Positions 12,880-23,819 of a stretch of 64,000 nt of DNA are shown here, in pieces. This DNA is from Vermamoeba vermiformis. Lineage: Eukaryota > Tubulinea > Echinamoebida. Each line of letters starts with the position of its first letter. The stretch's first letter is position 1. The position numbers and the translations under genes are program-made. Location of the stretch: NCBI GenBank assembly GCA_045837725.1, contig JBEWZL010000077.1, positions 310,001 to 374,000 of the forward strand. The letters run 5' to 3'. Below the pieces are notes generated by a model, which was not told where the DNA came from, made no database searches, and was given only the letters and a program-made list of their open reading frames with translations.

Positions 12880-13238
12880 AAAACTGACAATATAATGTTA
12901 AACATGTCATATGCGCGAGAACTAAGTTGGTAGGCACGCATTGCATGTATTAATTTCGTTTATTTTTATCAAAGCAAGTAAAATACTCTTCAAATTAATT
13001 TACCGCGTCACGCAGGATGGATCATGAAAAATTAATATTTTTTAGTTCATTGTACTTGTAAATACCGAGTTACTCCCTCGTGAACACACGTGCCGCTATG
13101 TCCGAAGATCCGTGAAGTCAGAAAATCGAAAAATATTTTGTTTATTTACAATAATCGTTTTTTGCGTGTATTAAGTTAAATATTCATATTCACTACCTTT
13201 TTTTGTTCGCGGCCATTTTTTTATCGTCTCTCGTGATC
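12880..13238. other. Convergent 3' flanks of STT3 and COX17
   Basis: AT-rich non-coding sequence between two convergent stop codons. No gene was recognised. The only punctuation is a GC-richer patch at about 13075-13120, with no firm RNA fold. Confidence 0.4.
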
Positions 13239-13433
13239 TCACACGTTGAATCCAGCCTCTCGTAAGCACTTCTTATGCAGTTCAATGAATTCTCCGCATT
13301 TATCTTCGCCATGTTTAGCAACGCACTCATCTCTTGTTCGCTTAGTGTCAGGACAAGCGCAGCAGATCTTCAGCTGGGGCTTGGTGGCAGATGTAGTTGA
13401 GTTAGTGTTTGCTTGAGCGTCTGTTGAGGACAT
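13239..13433 (-). CDS. COX17: COX17, copper chaperone for cytochrome c oxidase
   Basis: COX17 carries Cu(I) in the mitochondrial intermembrane space to SCO1 and COX11 for complex IV assembly. The single exon encodes about 64 residues, the normal size. It contains PQLKICCACPDTKRTRDEC (the CC copper site within KxCCACxxTKxxRDxC), then CGEFIELHKKCLREAGF, the second half of the twin Cx9C fold. I chose the ATG at 13433 (MSSTDAQANTNS) because it gives standard family length. An upstream in-frame ATG at 13496 would add 21 hydrophobic and unusual residues. The gene is divergent from THOC5 by only 133 bp. Confidence 0.95.
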   Translation of the reverse strand: MSSTDAQANTNSTTSATKPQLKICCACPDTKRTRDECVAKHGEDKCGEFIELHKKCLREAGFNV

Positions 13434-13566
13434 TGTGCTTGCGCTTGGTGGTGGCGTGTTAATTAAAATGAAGAAATAGTAGAACTGTGAATTCACCAGG
13501 CCCGTGGAGTCTCGAAAAGAAAAAAATTGACTGACTCTTTATTTTGGCTCGATAGACAGATGCACA

Positions 13567-16500
13567 ATGAGTCGGTCAAGGAGTGCCAGTTTAGTTTCGG
13601 TCCCACAAGCCGAACAGAATTTGAATTCGAACAAATCCGAAACATTGGTGAAAAGTTTGTTAATATTTTGCGAGCTCAAAGAACTCGTTAAAAAAATTCT
13701 AGAGGCGAAGAAAAATGCACCCAAAAATAAGGTAATGGGAGCTATCATTCTCTTCACTATTTGAATTATTTAAAAATGGATATTTTCTGATCTCGACTTT
13801 GTAGACTGCGATCGAGGACCTTATTTCTCAAGGACAGCTACTCTTTGTAGATTTAAAAGAATTCAACCGCGACTTATTAACAGATGTCGAAGCAGAGAGA
13901 GACAAATTAAACAAACACAAAGAGCAATTAAATCAACTACATTTGCGATTACAGAACTTCCAATACGAAAAAAATCATTTATTAAGAGAGATCGAATCAT
14001 GTAAAAATTATAGGTAAGCTGCTGAGAATATAGAAAATGATTAATCTAATATTTATTGCCAGACCAAAACAACAGATTGAAGGCTTGATTTCAGAGGAAG
14101 AGTTTCTCCGTTCAGCCACACCTGATCAATTGCCGCAAGACAAGAGCGACGAGCACCAAGTCATGTTGAAGCGACTAGCCTTTGAATTAGATCAACGAAG
14201 GAAATTGAGCGACCAAATCGCGGAGATGACGACTAGAAAGAAGGCGCTGATCGATATGAACGAGTCGCGCGTCAATTATTTGAAAGGATTGCAGTCCAAG
14301 CTCAAGGCTATTGACACAGTACGATAAATATAAGCCTATTGCTGCTCGTGCTAACGATCTGCAGGCCTCGAAACAATTGGATCCGCACATCACACTGTCC
14401 ATCAAACAGCGGTTCAAAAATGCAGATCAGGCACAGTTCTTGCCTGGTCCTCTGTACATTTTATTCAGTCACTTGAATGCATACAAGGAGAGCTATGGTA
14501 TGTATCGCGCAAGAACAATATGCGCAACTAACACACGCTTGTTCTACAGACTTGGACGTTGAAATTTCAGTTGAAGGCAACATTGATGACGCGCGAGCAG
14601 ACTACGGCAAAGTACCTGAAAAGAAGAAGCCAAGCACTGAAGACGAGGCCTACACATCTCACCCACTCTTCGTGCAGCTGTCATTTTCTAAAGTCAATAG
14701 TACGTAGCGCTAATAATACAACAATTAACAAGCTAACCGCATTGCAGCTCGGACACTCAATCCACCAGTGATGATCAAGTTTGAATACTTGACCTATTTG
14801 AATATTGTTGTAGTCTCTGTCAGCACGACAAATGCAGCGCTGTTAGACAAAGACTTTTTGATTGATTTGTTCCCGCAAGACACTGGCGAGACAACACCAA
14901 ATATGGCAAATCTGTATTTGTTCGGCAGGTAAGAAAAGTCACCAGATGTAAAGACGTTCCTGACAATTTGTGTTTCAGTAAGCCGTTTTCATTTGATCCC
15001 TCAAAGAAAGGACGGCCGTTCTGGTGGGCACAATGGCTGTCAGGTCTACAATTCTTGCGCAACAGACCAGGTACGTTGTTATGGCTAGTAATATCAGTGC
15101 TAACATCTTCTACTCAGAAATTTCACAAAACAACGATGCGATGCAAGTCGATCAAACAAATCCCTTGGACAATAACTACCACTTCAAAATCACCGAGGTG
15201 TTTGATCGCATTAAGAAGCGGATCTTGGCACGATTGACATTGTCGCAGCAGCTCGAACAATTGTGTTAGTATTCTTTTCGAAGATAATTCAATAATAAGA
15301 AATAAAATTGTACAGTTCTCAAATTACATTACAATCAATAGTTACATTACAATTAGACATTGTCTCATTCTTTGTATTTAAAGCCAAGTTGAGGATAGCC
15401 CTGGTAGACCCAACGACAGGCACCACGACCACGACAATGACAACTTCACAACTGTTGAAGAGTGCTACGACATTGACTAGCTTTGGCGAGATTACTGCTG
15501 AGAAGTTTTACGTAAGTCATGGCTACCCTTTGCTTGGTTTATCATTGACACGTGTCACATTAGGGCAAGAAATACGCAGCACGAAAAGAGCTCACGAAAT
15601 CTACACCCGCCAATCAGAGCAACAACACTAACCTCAACTTGAACATTACTGAAGCGAACGATGAACCGGCATCGACGAACACTCACGCACAAGGCACTAA
15701 AACCACTTCATTTGACGGGCAGTACGTGCCACTCGATGAGGCAGACGAGGAAGACATGATTGTGGACGACTTGGCAGGCACCACTGTGACACCTGTCAAC
15801 TCGACCACGCCACTGAACAGCGAGTCAGTGCGCACACTGCCCAAGCATTGTACATATTACCGCGCAGTGTTTTTGACCGACAAAGGTATGTCAATGATCT
15901 CTGGTCCTTACAATGCTAATCCTCTGCAGAGCAAGTTGAAGTGCGCATTGAACTGAGCAAAGAATATCCGCTCAGACCTCCATTGTTCCGCATTAAAAAG
16001 GCCAAAAAGAGACCTGTCGCTGGTGCCGCCACGACAACAGCAGCACCTCAAGTACCCAATTACCCGCAGCACATTCGCAACAAGATGGACGCGAGTGCCG
16101 TGCAACAACTGAGCGCTAGTGTGAAGGAATCGAGTTACGATCCGACCTTGAAACAGATCGAGAGCGAATTGAACACCAACAGCACTGCTTTGGTTGGCAA
16201 TGAGAACGATCGGCTCAACATTCTGCCGCTGCTCATGAATAGACTACGTGTAAGAACTGATATGACTAGTTATTTGACTTGGTGACTAACTCCGCTTTGA
16301 TTTATAGTTCAGTCTGGATGTCGCTAACGAACTGGACAAAAAAGGCAATGATTCTGTTGTTACGAAGATGTTTGGTCGTGCACATCACGGCAAAGATAGA
16401 CACAAGCCCTTAAGTCAAGATCAGTTGAATAACCTGTTGTAATGATAAACCGAACTACTGTTCTCAATTTTTTCAGTTCACACAGCTTCACCGAATTGCT

Positions 16501-16579
16501 TCGAAATTACGTGCACCAGCAACACAATCGCGATATGAGCACAATGTTTTACCAATTGATTATCGTCGTATTGATGTAA
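13567..16579 (+). CDS. THOC5: THOC5, subunit of the THO/TREX mRNA export complex
   Basis: THO couples transcription to mRNA export in the nucleus. The model joins about thirteen exons from ATG 13567. The N-terminal half is coiled coil (KELVKKILEAKK, then LHLRLQNFQYEKNHLLREIESCK). It is followed by the THOC5 signature EGLISEEEFLRSA...LKRLAFELDQRRKL and SRVNYLKGLQSKLKAID. Later segments GPLYILFSHLNAYKESY, LFPQDTGE, PFWWAQWLSGLQFLRN and LSKEYPLRPPLFRI match the rest of the family in order. The end is less sure. Either translation stops at TAA 16439-16441, or the GT there is a donor and a last exon (about 16480-16579, LFSHSFTELLRNYV) ends at TAA 16577. I prefer the latter because it joins in phase with a good acceptor, but it leaves only 7 bp before the next ATG. 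Confidence 0.85.
15546..15557. promoter_or_regulatory. TGACACGTGTCA palindrome in a THOC5 intron
   Basis: First of three exact copies of this E-box-centred palindrome, all in introns of different genes. Confidence 0.4.
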
Positions 16580-16586
16580 AGGAACA

Positions 16587-18678
16587 ATGGCGTCCTCTTT
16601 CACCTCAAAATTAGCGATCGAGGATCAAGTTGCTTTGAGTAGAGGTAATTTATAGCCAAAATAATTATCAATATCGTGCTTAATTATTTAAAAATTATCA
16701 GCACTACTTCAGCGACATATAAATACTGTTGAATGTCATTCTACTTTTGGTTGCAAGTTCAGCATCCAGTTGCTGGCTCAAACTAAACCCCATGGCGTGT
16801 TCGATCTAATAGAACGAATGACTAGTAGTGTATTGATGAGAAATATGGAGGTTTGCACAGCGCTCCTAATGATCGGCGGCGGAACTTCGTCTACATCTGA
16901 CCAGTAAGCTACAAAGGTATCTACGGCACTAAGCTAATCAGTGGAATATCTAGTCAAGATCTACTTATCAATTTGGGCTGCGCAATTGAATATCAATCAG
17001 CGCAGGACAAAAGCATCAAATTCACTGCCGAGAGTGGATCTATCGTGCTTGTGCCACCTAAAACTAGCATGCTATCGAGTGTGCTACCCAACACATGCCC
17101 CACTGCACTCGGGCACATACCACAAGGGTGCAGTATACTCGTGTCTTTGTGCACGGCAGATTCAAACCTCAGTGATTCTGAGCTTTTGCGGTACAACCAA
17201 CGCTTGCAAAAAGGAATTCAGCACGCATCTAAGCACATTGTAACGGTACGTCGGGCTTATTTTAGTTAAACTTGTATTTTGACATCTTGTATAGCAGTTA
17301 TCCTCGAAGGACAAATTGACAGTCCTGCGCGGACTGTGGCCTCAATTACCCGCAGAAATTTCATATTACATCATCAAACAATTAGACGTCAAGGGACTCA
17401 TGAGATTTGCATGCACTTCTAAAGGCACGCAAACACTGGTGTACAGTGACAACCAGCTCTGGCAGGCTGCAGATGTCACTCGATCGTATTCCAAAGAGTT
17501 GAAGCTCGCTACGAGTAATAGACGATTGATTCAACGGGAGATGAGGAACAAAGGCAAAGATGGCAACGAGAATGTTATGGCATTGGTGGTGGCATTGGGG
17601 TCACATCACATTGACGCAGGCATGGCTGGTGACGACATCCCTGATATTGTAGTGCCCAGTCTTGTGTGTCAAGTCAAGTCATTCGGCGAACAGCCGCAGT
17701 TATTTGCTGGACACGAGGCCACGCTCATTCCTAGCGGCACAAAAATACTGCCGATACAGAAGAAGCAAATTATCAACACAAAATACTTGCTGCACCTTAT
17801 CGAACAAGTTTATGTCTCGCATCCTTGCGCTGATTTCGAATATCAGCCTCTGTTGCTCTCATTTAGTGCACGCAACATGGTGTCAGACTACGACGAGTTG
17901 ATGTACGAGTGCTTGCAACGCTTTAACATTCCTGTGATCGCAGCTGTCGAGTCAGAAACTCTTGCCCTATACACACACGGCCAGACTGATGGCATAGTCG
18001 TGGATGTCGGTTATGAATGCACAACAATAGTTCCAGTCGAGGAAGGTCAGTCTAATATTTCAGTCCTGTACCTCTTACTAACTGCGCGCAGGCTTCGCTA
18101 TTCGTGCCAACATGATAGTGATCCCAGTGGGAGGGCGTCACGTGACATTAGAACTTTTGAATCGCATTCGCGCACAATATCCAGCACTCAGCGACTTGAC
18201 AGAGGAAGAGGCTAATGAGATCAAGGAGAAATATTGTTATTTCAAGACCAACAGTCCATACGCAGCAGTGTACGAAGGTGACCGAGAGGTGTTGATTAGA
18301 GGTGAATACTATCACCTTGGAGAGGCCTTGTACGAGTCATGCAATGTGCTTTTCAATCCTTTCGAGTTTGGCACGGGCACTCGCGACTTTAAAGAGCAAT
18401 ATTCATACATGATAGAATCACTCGAGCACAACTATCCGAAGCCTAAGGTTCGCAATACGGTGGTACTCGTTGGTGCTACGACACTTCTGCCTGGCTACGT
18501 GCACCGATTTAAAGAGGTGGTTGAAGACCTCTACATTAAATTCCCTTCATGGAAACTAACAGCCTTTGCATACCGAGGTTTTGCCGAGTGGATCGGTGGC
18601 AGCATTTTGGGCTCCTTGACTTGCCAGCAAAATTTCTGGCTGACAAAAGAGCAGCTCAAAGCGAGACTTGATGGCTAG
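16587..18678 (+). CDS. F-box and actin-related protein fusion
   Basis: Five exons (about 16587-16643, 16700-16903, 16943-17245, 17297-18044, 18092-18678) join in frame. The first 190 or so residues are not recognised. Next comes WPQLPAEISYYIIKQLDVKGLMRF followed by CTSKGTQTLVYSDNQLWQ, a good F-box. The rest is actin fold: MALVVALGSHHIDAGMAGDD then IPDIVVPSLV (first phosphate loop and DNase-loop region), IVVDVGYECTTIVPV (second phosphate loop), and NTVVLVGATTLLPGYVHRF followed by YRGFAEWIGGSILGSL (actin C-terminal signatures). In the first loop the actin Asp of VDNGSG is Ala (VALGS), and the second loop also deviates, so ATP hydrolysis is doubtful. An SCF adaptor with an Arp-type recognition domain is the likely role, by inference. 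Confidence 0.72.
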
Positions 18679-19285
18679 CCTTGGATTTTATTACGGGGGT
18701 GTGCTACAATAAATTGTGGAGTTGTGAGAAAGTGTTGAGAAAGGTCTTTGTTGGTCCCAAAAATTTTGTGTTTTGATTGTTGCGGCCTGTTCTTAACGAG
18801 GAAGTGATGCAATTGTGTTTTGGAGATGCGGTTATGCTACAATTCATCATTACATTACTGCTTCATTAGCGTTTGTGAGGCGTATGGTAATGTGGTGGTG
18901 AAGGGTGGCTTGGTGTACTCTAATTCGTTATCCTAGCAATAGGACCATAGAGTGCGTCAAGTTAATCCCCGAATAAACGCGGGTGCACACGGTTCCTCGA
19001 TTACATTGTTGGATCCGCGAGGATCCGATAGTACAATTACTCTGAATTCAAAGTATTTTCACTCGAGACAATAGCTTGTGAATTTCTAGCTTGAAGGAGC
19101 AATCTGGATAGTTGGTTATTTCTGCCCCGTAGGGGGTCGCATCTTCTTTTTTAATGACCAATCTTTTTTTTTGGTTCGACGACTGCTGGCATGCAAATGA
19201 AAAGCGCTTGAACGATCGGCCTTTGTTGGATCTTGCATTGAGTATTAAGCATTATTTTTATTTCGACGCAAGACAAAATTGTTGT
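18679..19285. other. Intergenic region between convergent genes
   Basis: About 600 bp between the F-box/Arp stop and the RRP1 stop. An AATAAA-like signal lies at about 18709. The middle part holds the hairpin cluster annotated separately. Confidence 0.5.
18915..19172 (+). ncRNA. Candidate structured non-coding RNA
   Basis: Four compact hairpins follow each other. ACTCTA (18917-18922) pairs with TAGAGT (18948-18953), enclosing TCCTA-GCAA-TAGGA (18931-18944). CCCG (18968-18971) pairs with CGGG (18980-18983). GGATCC-GCGA-GGATCC spans 19011-19026. CCCC-GTA-GGGG starts at 19125. Two loops are GNRA tetraloops. T runs at 19147-19152 and 19164-19172 could be Pol III terminators for a + strand transcript. 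I could not match it to U1-U6, SRP, RNase P/MRP or a tRNA. The boundaries are guesses. Confidence 0.35.
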
Positions 19286-21896
19286 TTAAAAGAAGTCCTT
19301 GGCTACAACTTTCTTTTTCTTCGCTTTGGTGAGACCAGCGTTCCACACAAGAGGCTTGATCTTAGCAGGCTGAAAAGGAGCTGTTAGGCACTGTAAATGC
19401 ACGATATACTCAATGTTACCTTCAAAATTCCTTTGGGCGAGGACTCGTTGCTTGACGGACTTGCCAATGTCTTCTTCTTAGCTTGTTTGGCGAGCTCACT
19501 CAGTGCTGATCCAGGCAGGTTAGCTAATTTTCGATCGATCCACAAGCTTTGAGAACTACTTACAGATCTCGGTGTTGCGATGCAGGGCCCAGTTGACACG
19601 CTTCTTTCGCTCAGCAGAGGACAGCAGACTCTCATCGACTTGATCGGTCTGTTCAGCGGCACTGTGGCTCGGTGTCTTGGGACTCGCAAGGGCCTTGGCG
19701 CGCATCGGAGTGGCGGGCAACGAGGGCTTGGGCGATGTTTGTGGGGACTGACGGGCCTTCTTGCGACCAGGACTGACGGTCAAAATATCAACGTCCTCTT
19801 GCTCTGCGTCCATAGCATCGTCTCCATTCTCATTGTGCTCGTTGTCATTATCAGCCTCGTCTTCATTGATGTTGTTGTTCTTGCCTTTCTTGTTGTTAAC
19901 TTGCAGTTGTTTCTTGGTGGCTTGTTTCTTCAGCTCACGAATGGACTTAGCTTTAACTACTTTGCGAGGCTAGAAAGAGAGGGTTAGAATCGCGACCACG
20001 AGTATTATAGTCCTTACTTGTTGCTCGACTTCTTCCTCTTGTTCGTTGCCCTCGCCGTTCTGTTCAACTTCCATTTGCTCTTCTAGCTGTTGTTGCTTTT
20101 TGTTCTTCTTGTTGGTGTTGTTGTTCGTTGTGTTCGTGTTGCTGACTTTGACATTCTTGGCACTGCCATTGGCTTGTTTAGACTTCTTTTGCGCTGGCTG
20201 TTTCTCCTCTTTGCTCTCAGTCTCGTGCTCGGTGCTGTCCTCCAAATCATCAGCCTTTCTTTTCTTCACTAACAACGTCAACTTCATGGCCTTTCGTTGC
20301 AGATCCAACTTCATTTCGTATAGCATTGTTCGACCTCCTTCGGTGGTAGCACTATAATAAAATTTTAAGTGAGATAATTTACCAGTGACACGTGTCAAAT
20401 TTGAATAACTTACGGATCCGAAGCGTATTGGAAACAAGTCTTGGAGATTCCTTTCAAGACATCGTTCAGCGCTGATTGATAGGCGGAGAATTTCTTGCCC
20501 AAGTTCTCGCGCAGTGTTTGCTTTTGTTCTTTGGTCATATCTGCGCCTGACTCTTCGCTCGATTGAAGTTTGTATTGTTCACGCGAGATGAAATTGTCTC
20601 GTTTGTTGTCAATGAAATCTAGCACAAATAATATAATATTAATCTATATGATACTTGATACTAAAGTATTGACCAATAGCGTACCAGCCCATTTTTCCAA
20701 CAAACCGTCAAAAATTTCGCGCTTGACACGATTGCGCATGACTTTTTCAAATGAACCGGCCAAGAAATGGACCCAAGGTGTGAACAGCTGTTTAACGACA
20801 TCGGCATTGAGCTGTAAATACATGTTAATTACATATTGCCAAATAAGGAAATGATTTACCTTGATGACATATTCAGGCACAACTTTTTCGAGCTCGTCAA
20901 AGTAGATGTCGGCCAAGTGATACACGACACCTTGAGTGCACGTGCGGATATTGAGTGGTCCTACGGTCTCATCGGTCATTGTTTCCACGAATTTCTGCAC
21001 AACTTCCTCGCTCCAGTCACGTGCTTTAATCAGCTGAAAACACTCGTTCAAAAAGTATCGCACTAAGGCGTAGAACTTGTCCAATCTATTTCAATATAAT
21101 ATTAATATACTATTATGACTATAGAGAGTAAAAATATACTAAAGTGAGCTGATTGAAAAATTAAGCGGCGGATCCAAATTTGAATTTACCTGTAACGATC
21201 AATACCGCTCCATTCGCGGTTCATAGTCGAGAAGAATGCGCGCATATATAGGAAACGTTGTTCTTCGCTAGGCAACACGTGCAATAGTGCCGCTAATTTG
21301 CGCGCAAGCTCGTGTTGAATGAGCGGTTTGTCCGACATCCACATGCCTAGTAATTGTTTATTAATCATTTACTATTTTGAGTTATAATGAATTAATTTAA
21401 CAAGGCAATTCAGGAAATCAATAGAAGTAGCAATAATTTTTTTGAGATCGTTGTTGGATCGTGGTAGATCAACTTACAATAAAAGAGAGCCTTCCAAATT
21501 TTGTTCAAATCGAGTTCTGAAATATCTTGTTTGGATGAGAGCCATCGCTCGAGCACTTTGACGGCCTTGTCTCGTGTTTTCTTGTCTAAATAACAAATTC
21601 GTTGTTAGATGTGACACTCAACACCATCAGAAAATTAGTTTCGTTGCGTAACAAATGTTTAAAAAATATTTATAACCGTATAATTATTATTTTAGCATTG
21701 ATTATTTTTTCTGGGTGTAACGGATGGATTAGATTCGATCGGATCGTCGATCGCACTATTAAAAATCAAGACAAATTGATAGCAACAATAATAATGTCTT
21801 ATAAACATATATTTAATTAAAATTACCATTAGATGCTAGCTTGTTGCCAAATCTGAGCTGGTTTTTGCTTGCCGCTTTGTTAGGTTTGGATGCCAT
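19286..21896 (-). CDS. RRP1: RRP1 (NOP52), ribosome biogenesis protein
   Basis: RRP1 is a nucleolar protein needed for 27S pre-rRNA processing to 25S/28S and 5.8S. About nine exons join from ATG 21896 to TAA 19288-19286. The conserved helical NOP52 domain is seen as NQLRFGNKLASN, TRDKAVKVLERWLSS, LNKIWKALFYCMWMSDKPLI and RYRLDKFYALVRYFL. LIKARDWSEEVVQKFVETM and TCTQGVVYHLADIYFDELEK follow. The C-terminal half is a long basic/acidic tail (runs of Lys, Glu, Asn and Gln), as is usual for nucleolar proteins. It ends with KAKKKKVVAKDFF. One intron carries a serum-response-like palindrome and another carries TGACACGTGTCA (both listed separately). Confidence 0.9.
20386..20397. promoter_or_regulatory. 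TGACACGTGTCA palindrome in an RRP1 intron
   Basis: A perfect 12-bp palindrome centred on the E-box/G-box core CACGTG. Two other exact copies are at 15546 and 26679, also intronic. Confidence 0.4.
20837..20850. promoter_or_regulatory. CArG/Mcm1-like box in an RRP1 intron
   Basis: The core CCAAATAAGG lies at 20839-20848, flanked as TTG-core-AA. It fits TTNCC(A/T)AAT(A/T)AGGNAA, the kind of site bound by SRF/Mcm1-class MADS-box proteins. Confidence 0.4.
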
Positions 21897-22461
21897 TTGT
21901 ATTTCTTATTTATAATGCACACAATTGAATATTGAATAATACAGTCAATATGCACGTGTTGTTTCGTGTCAAGTGCCTCACAAACAATCTTTTGTTTCGA
22001 ACAGTTGCTTTTTTTGCCCGCGATCGACCACGACAGAAGTCATTTTGATGCTTATATTTAAAACAAAGTACGTTAACGCCCTTATGAAATATATTTTGAA
22101 CAAATTACAACAAACAAGCACCGTATTTCATTCGATCTAGAAATGCAGCGATTTTAGAGAGCTGGTACCTTCCTCCTGCCTATTAAACGTATGTCCGCTT
22201 CAAATTTCATCGTGGATTAAGTTTAGTTCTTTTCTTTATATCTCTATCCTCCGCGAGTTGGATCAGAAAAGTGGATCAGATCCATTTTGGACCAATAAGC
22301 GCTGTTTCCTTTGCTCATTATTTAATTGCGCCAAGAACCTAGTCATAATTAGTCGAGCACGTGCTCTCGTGTCAAAGAGTGCAAAATATTAGTTCAGCAA
22401 TTATTAATTTTACCACTATCGACTACCACGACCACGTCATCATTTCGATACAGTAGTTAAT
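21897..22461. other. Divergent promoter region of RRP1 and the first zinc-protein paralogue
   Basis: AT-rich non-coding sequence between two divergent starts. It contains GATCAGATCCATTTTGGACC at about 22276. No RNA gene was seen. Confidence 0.45.
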
Positions 22462-23563
22462 ATGAGCAGCAAGAGCAAGAATAGGGCGGCAAGTTTACGA
22501 GCAGGAAAAGGCAAGTGTCGCTTGTGCCAGCAACAATTTTCGAAAGGCAAGATCGAAGAGCATCTGAAAAAGTGTCTCGAGAGCAAATTTCCTCCTCCAG
22601 CAGATGACGTAAGTTCCATAGCAAAAGGTTGAATAAATTAACTTTATTTTATAGAATAAGGTGAAATACTTTTTGCTGAAGGCTCACGCGGACAAAGTGT
22701 TCTGGATGTACCTGAAGGCACCCGCAGCCGCTAGGTAAATTAACGAAATTATTTACTAATTACTAATTCTAATTGTAAAAACCTTCCAGGTTGCAAGATC
22801 TTGACGATCTACTTCGCAACATCTGGGTTGAGTGCTGTGGTCATTTAAGCACATTCAACCGTACCAAGCCGAAGAAGAAAAAGTAAGTTCAATAATACTG
22901 GTGCGAAGAAGCATTATCGATGAGTTATCAAGCTTGATCCTGATCCGACATTTTTTCAGAGGTCAAACGCTAACCTTGGAAGATTTAATGCATAAACCGA
23001 ATACCAATGATGAAAAGAATGAAGAAGGGTTCGGTATTAGCAAGAAATCAACGTTAGGTAAGATCTGTCCATTATACGATTCGGGTCTAATGCTTCAATA
23101 TTAGAAAAAGTATTGAAGCCCGGAGATTCCCTCGATTATGCATATGATATGGGCACTACAACAGACATTGCTATTGATGTTTTGTCTGAAAACTTCGCTC
23201 CCAAATCCACCGACAAGGCTCAAAACGAAGCAATTTCAATACTAGCGCGCAATAACCACCCAATGTGGGAGTGCATTGACTGCGACAAGACTGCGAGGAA
23301 TATTTGCTCTGCATGCTTCCAGTTTTACTGTGGCAAACGTAAGTGAAATGTACTGGATCGAGTTATGGTTACTGATCGATCGTTGCATAGATGGAAAAAG
23401 ACATGGTTGCGATGTCGATATGTTATTGGCCGCAGCGAATTCTCCGCGCTGTGGATTTTGCGGCTACATGGGCAACGATGAAGATGAAGGCGACAGATTA
23501 GATTTGCCCGAAGAAGATGACGCTGATAATGGCAGCGAAGAAGAAGACGGTGACGACGATTGA
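22462..23563 (+). CDS. MM3350/pRiA4b ORF3-like zinc protein, copy 1
   Basis: Six exons (22462-22608, 22655-22734, 22790-22882, 22960-23057, 23105-23338, 23391-23563). An N-terminal zinc knuckle reads KCRLCQQQFSKGKIEEHLKKC. Then comes the pattern typical of prokaryotic MM3350/pRiA4b ORF3-type proteins: VFWMYLKAPAAARLQDLDDL, RNIWVECCGHLSTF, and later GDSLDYAYDMGTTTDIAID. A second zinc module follows, WECIDCDKTARNICSACFQF with CGKHGKRHGCDVDM and CGFCGY. The end is acidic. Prokaryotic members are found near mobile elements, and their biochemical function is not established. The neighbouring gene is a close paralogue with the same intron positions. Function: unknown; nucleic-acid or protein binding through zinc is only a guess. 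Confidence 0.72.
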
Positions 23564-23819
23564 ACATTTTTCGGCTAGATTAGATGTAGTTGTTTAATTG
23601 ACTCAGAGATCTTTGTTCCGTGGATCCGCACTTAGCAGGCTGTAGACGACTAGAAACGGTCAGACTTGGTTTGTTCAATAAATTTGTTCCCTACTAATTG
23701 GTAGTGCCCATTTCTAATCTGAAAAACACAACGACGTGTGAATCCGCGAAAATTATTAAATTTTTCTTCCGTTTCAGTTTCATCGCGCACAATCGAACTG
23801 ACTACCAGACTTATTAAAT

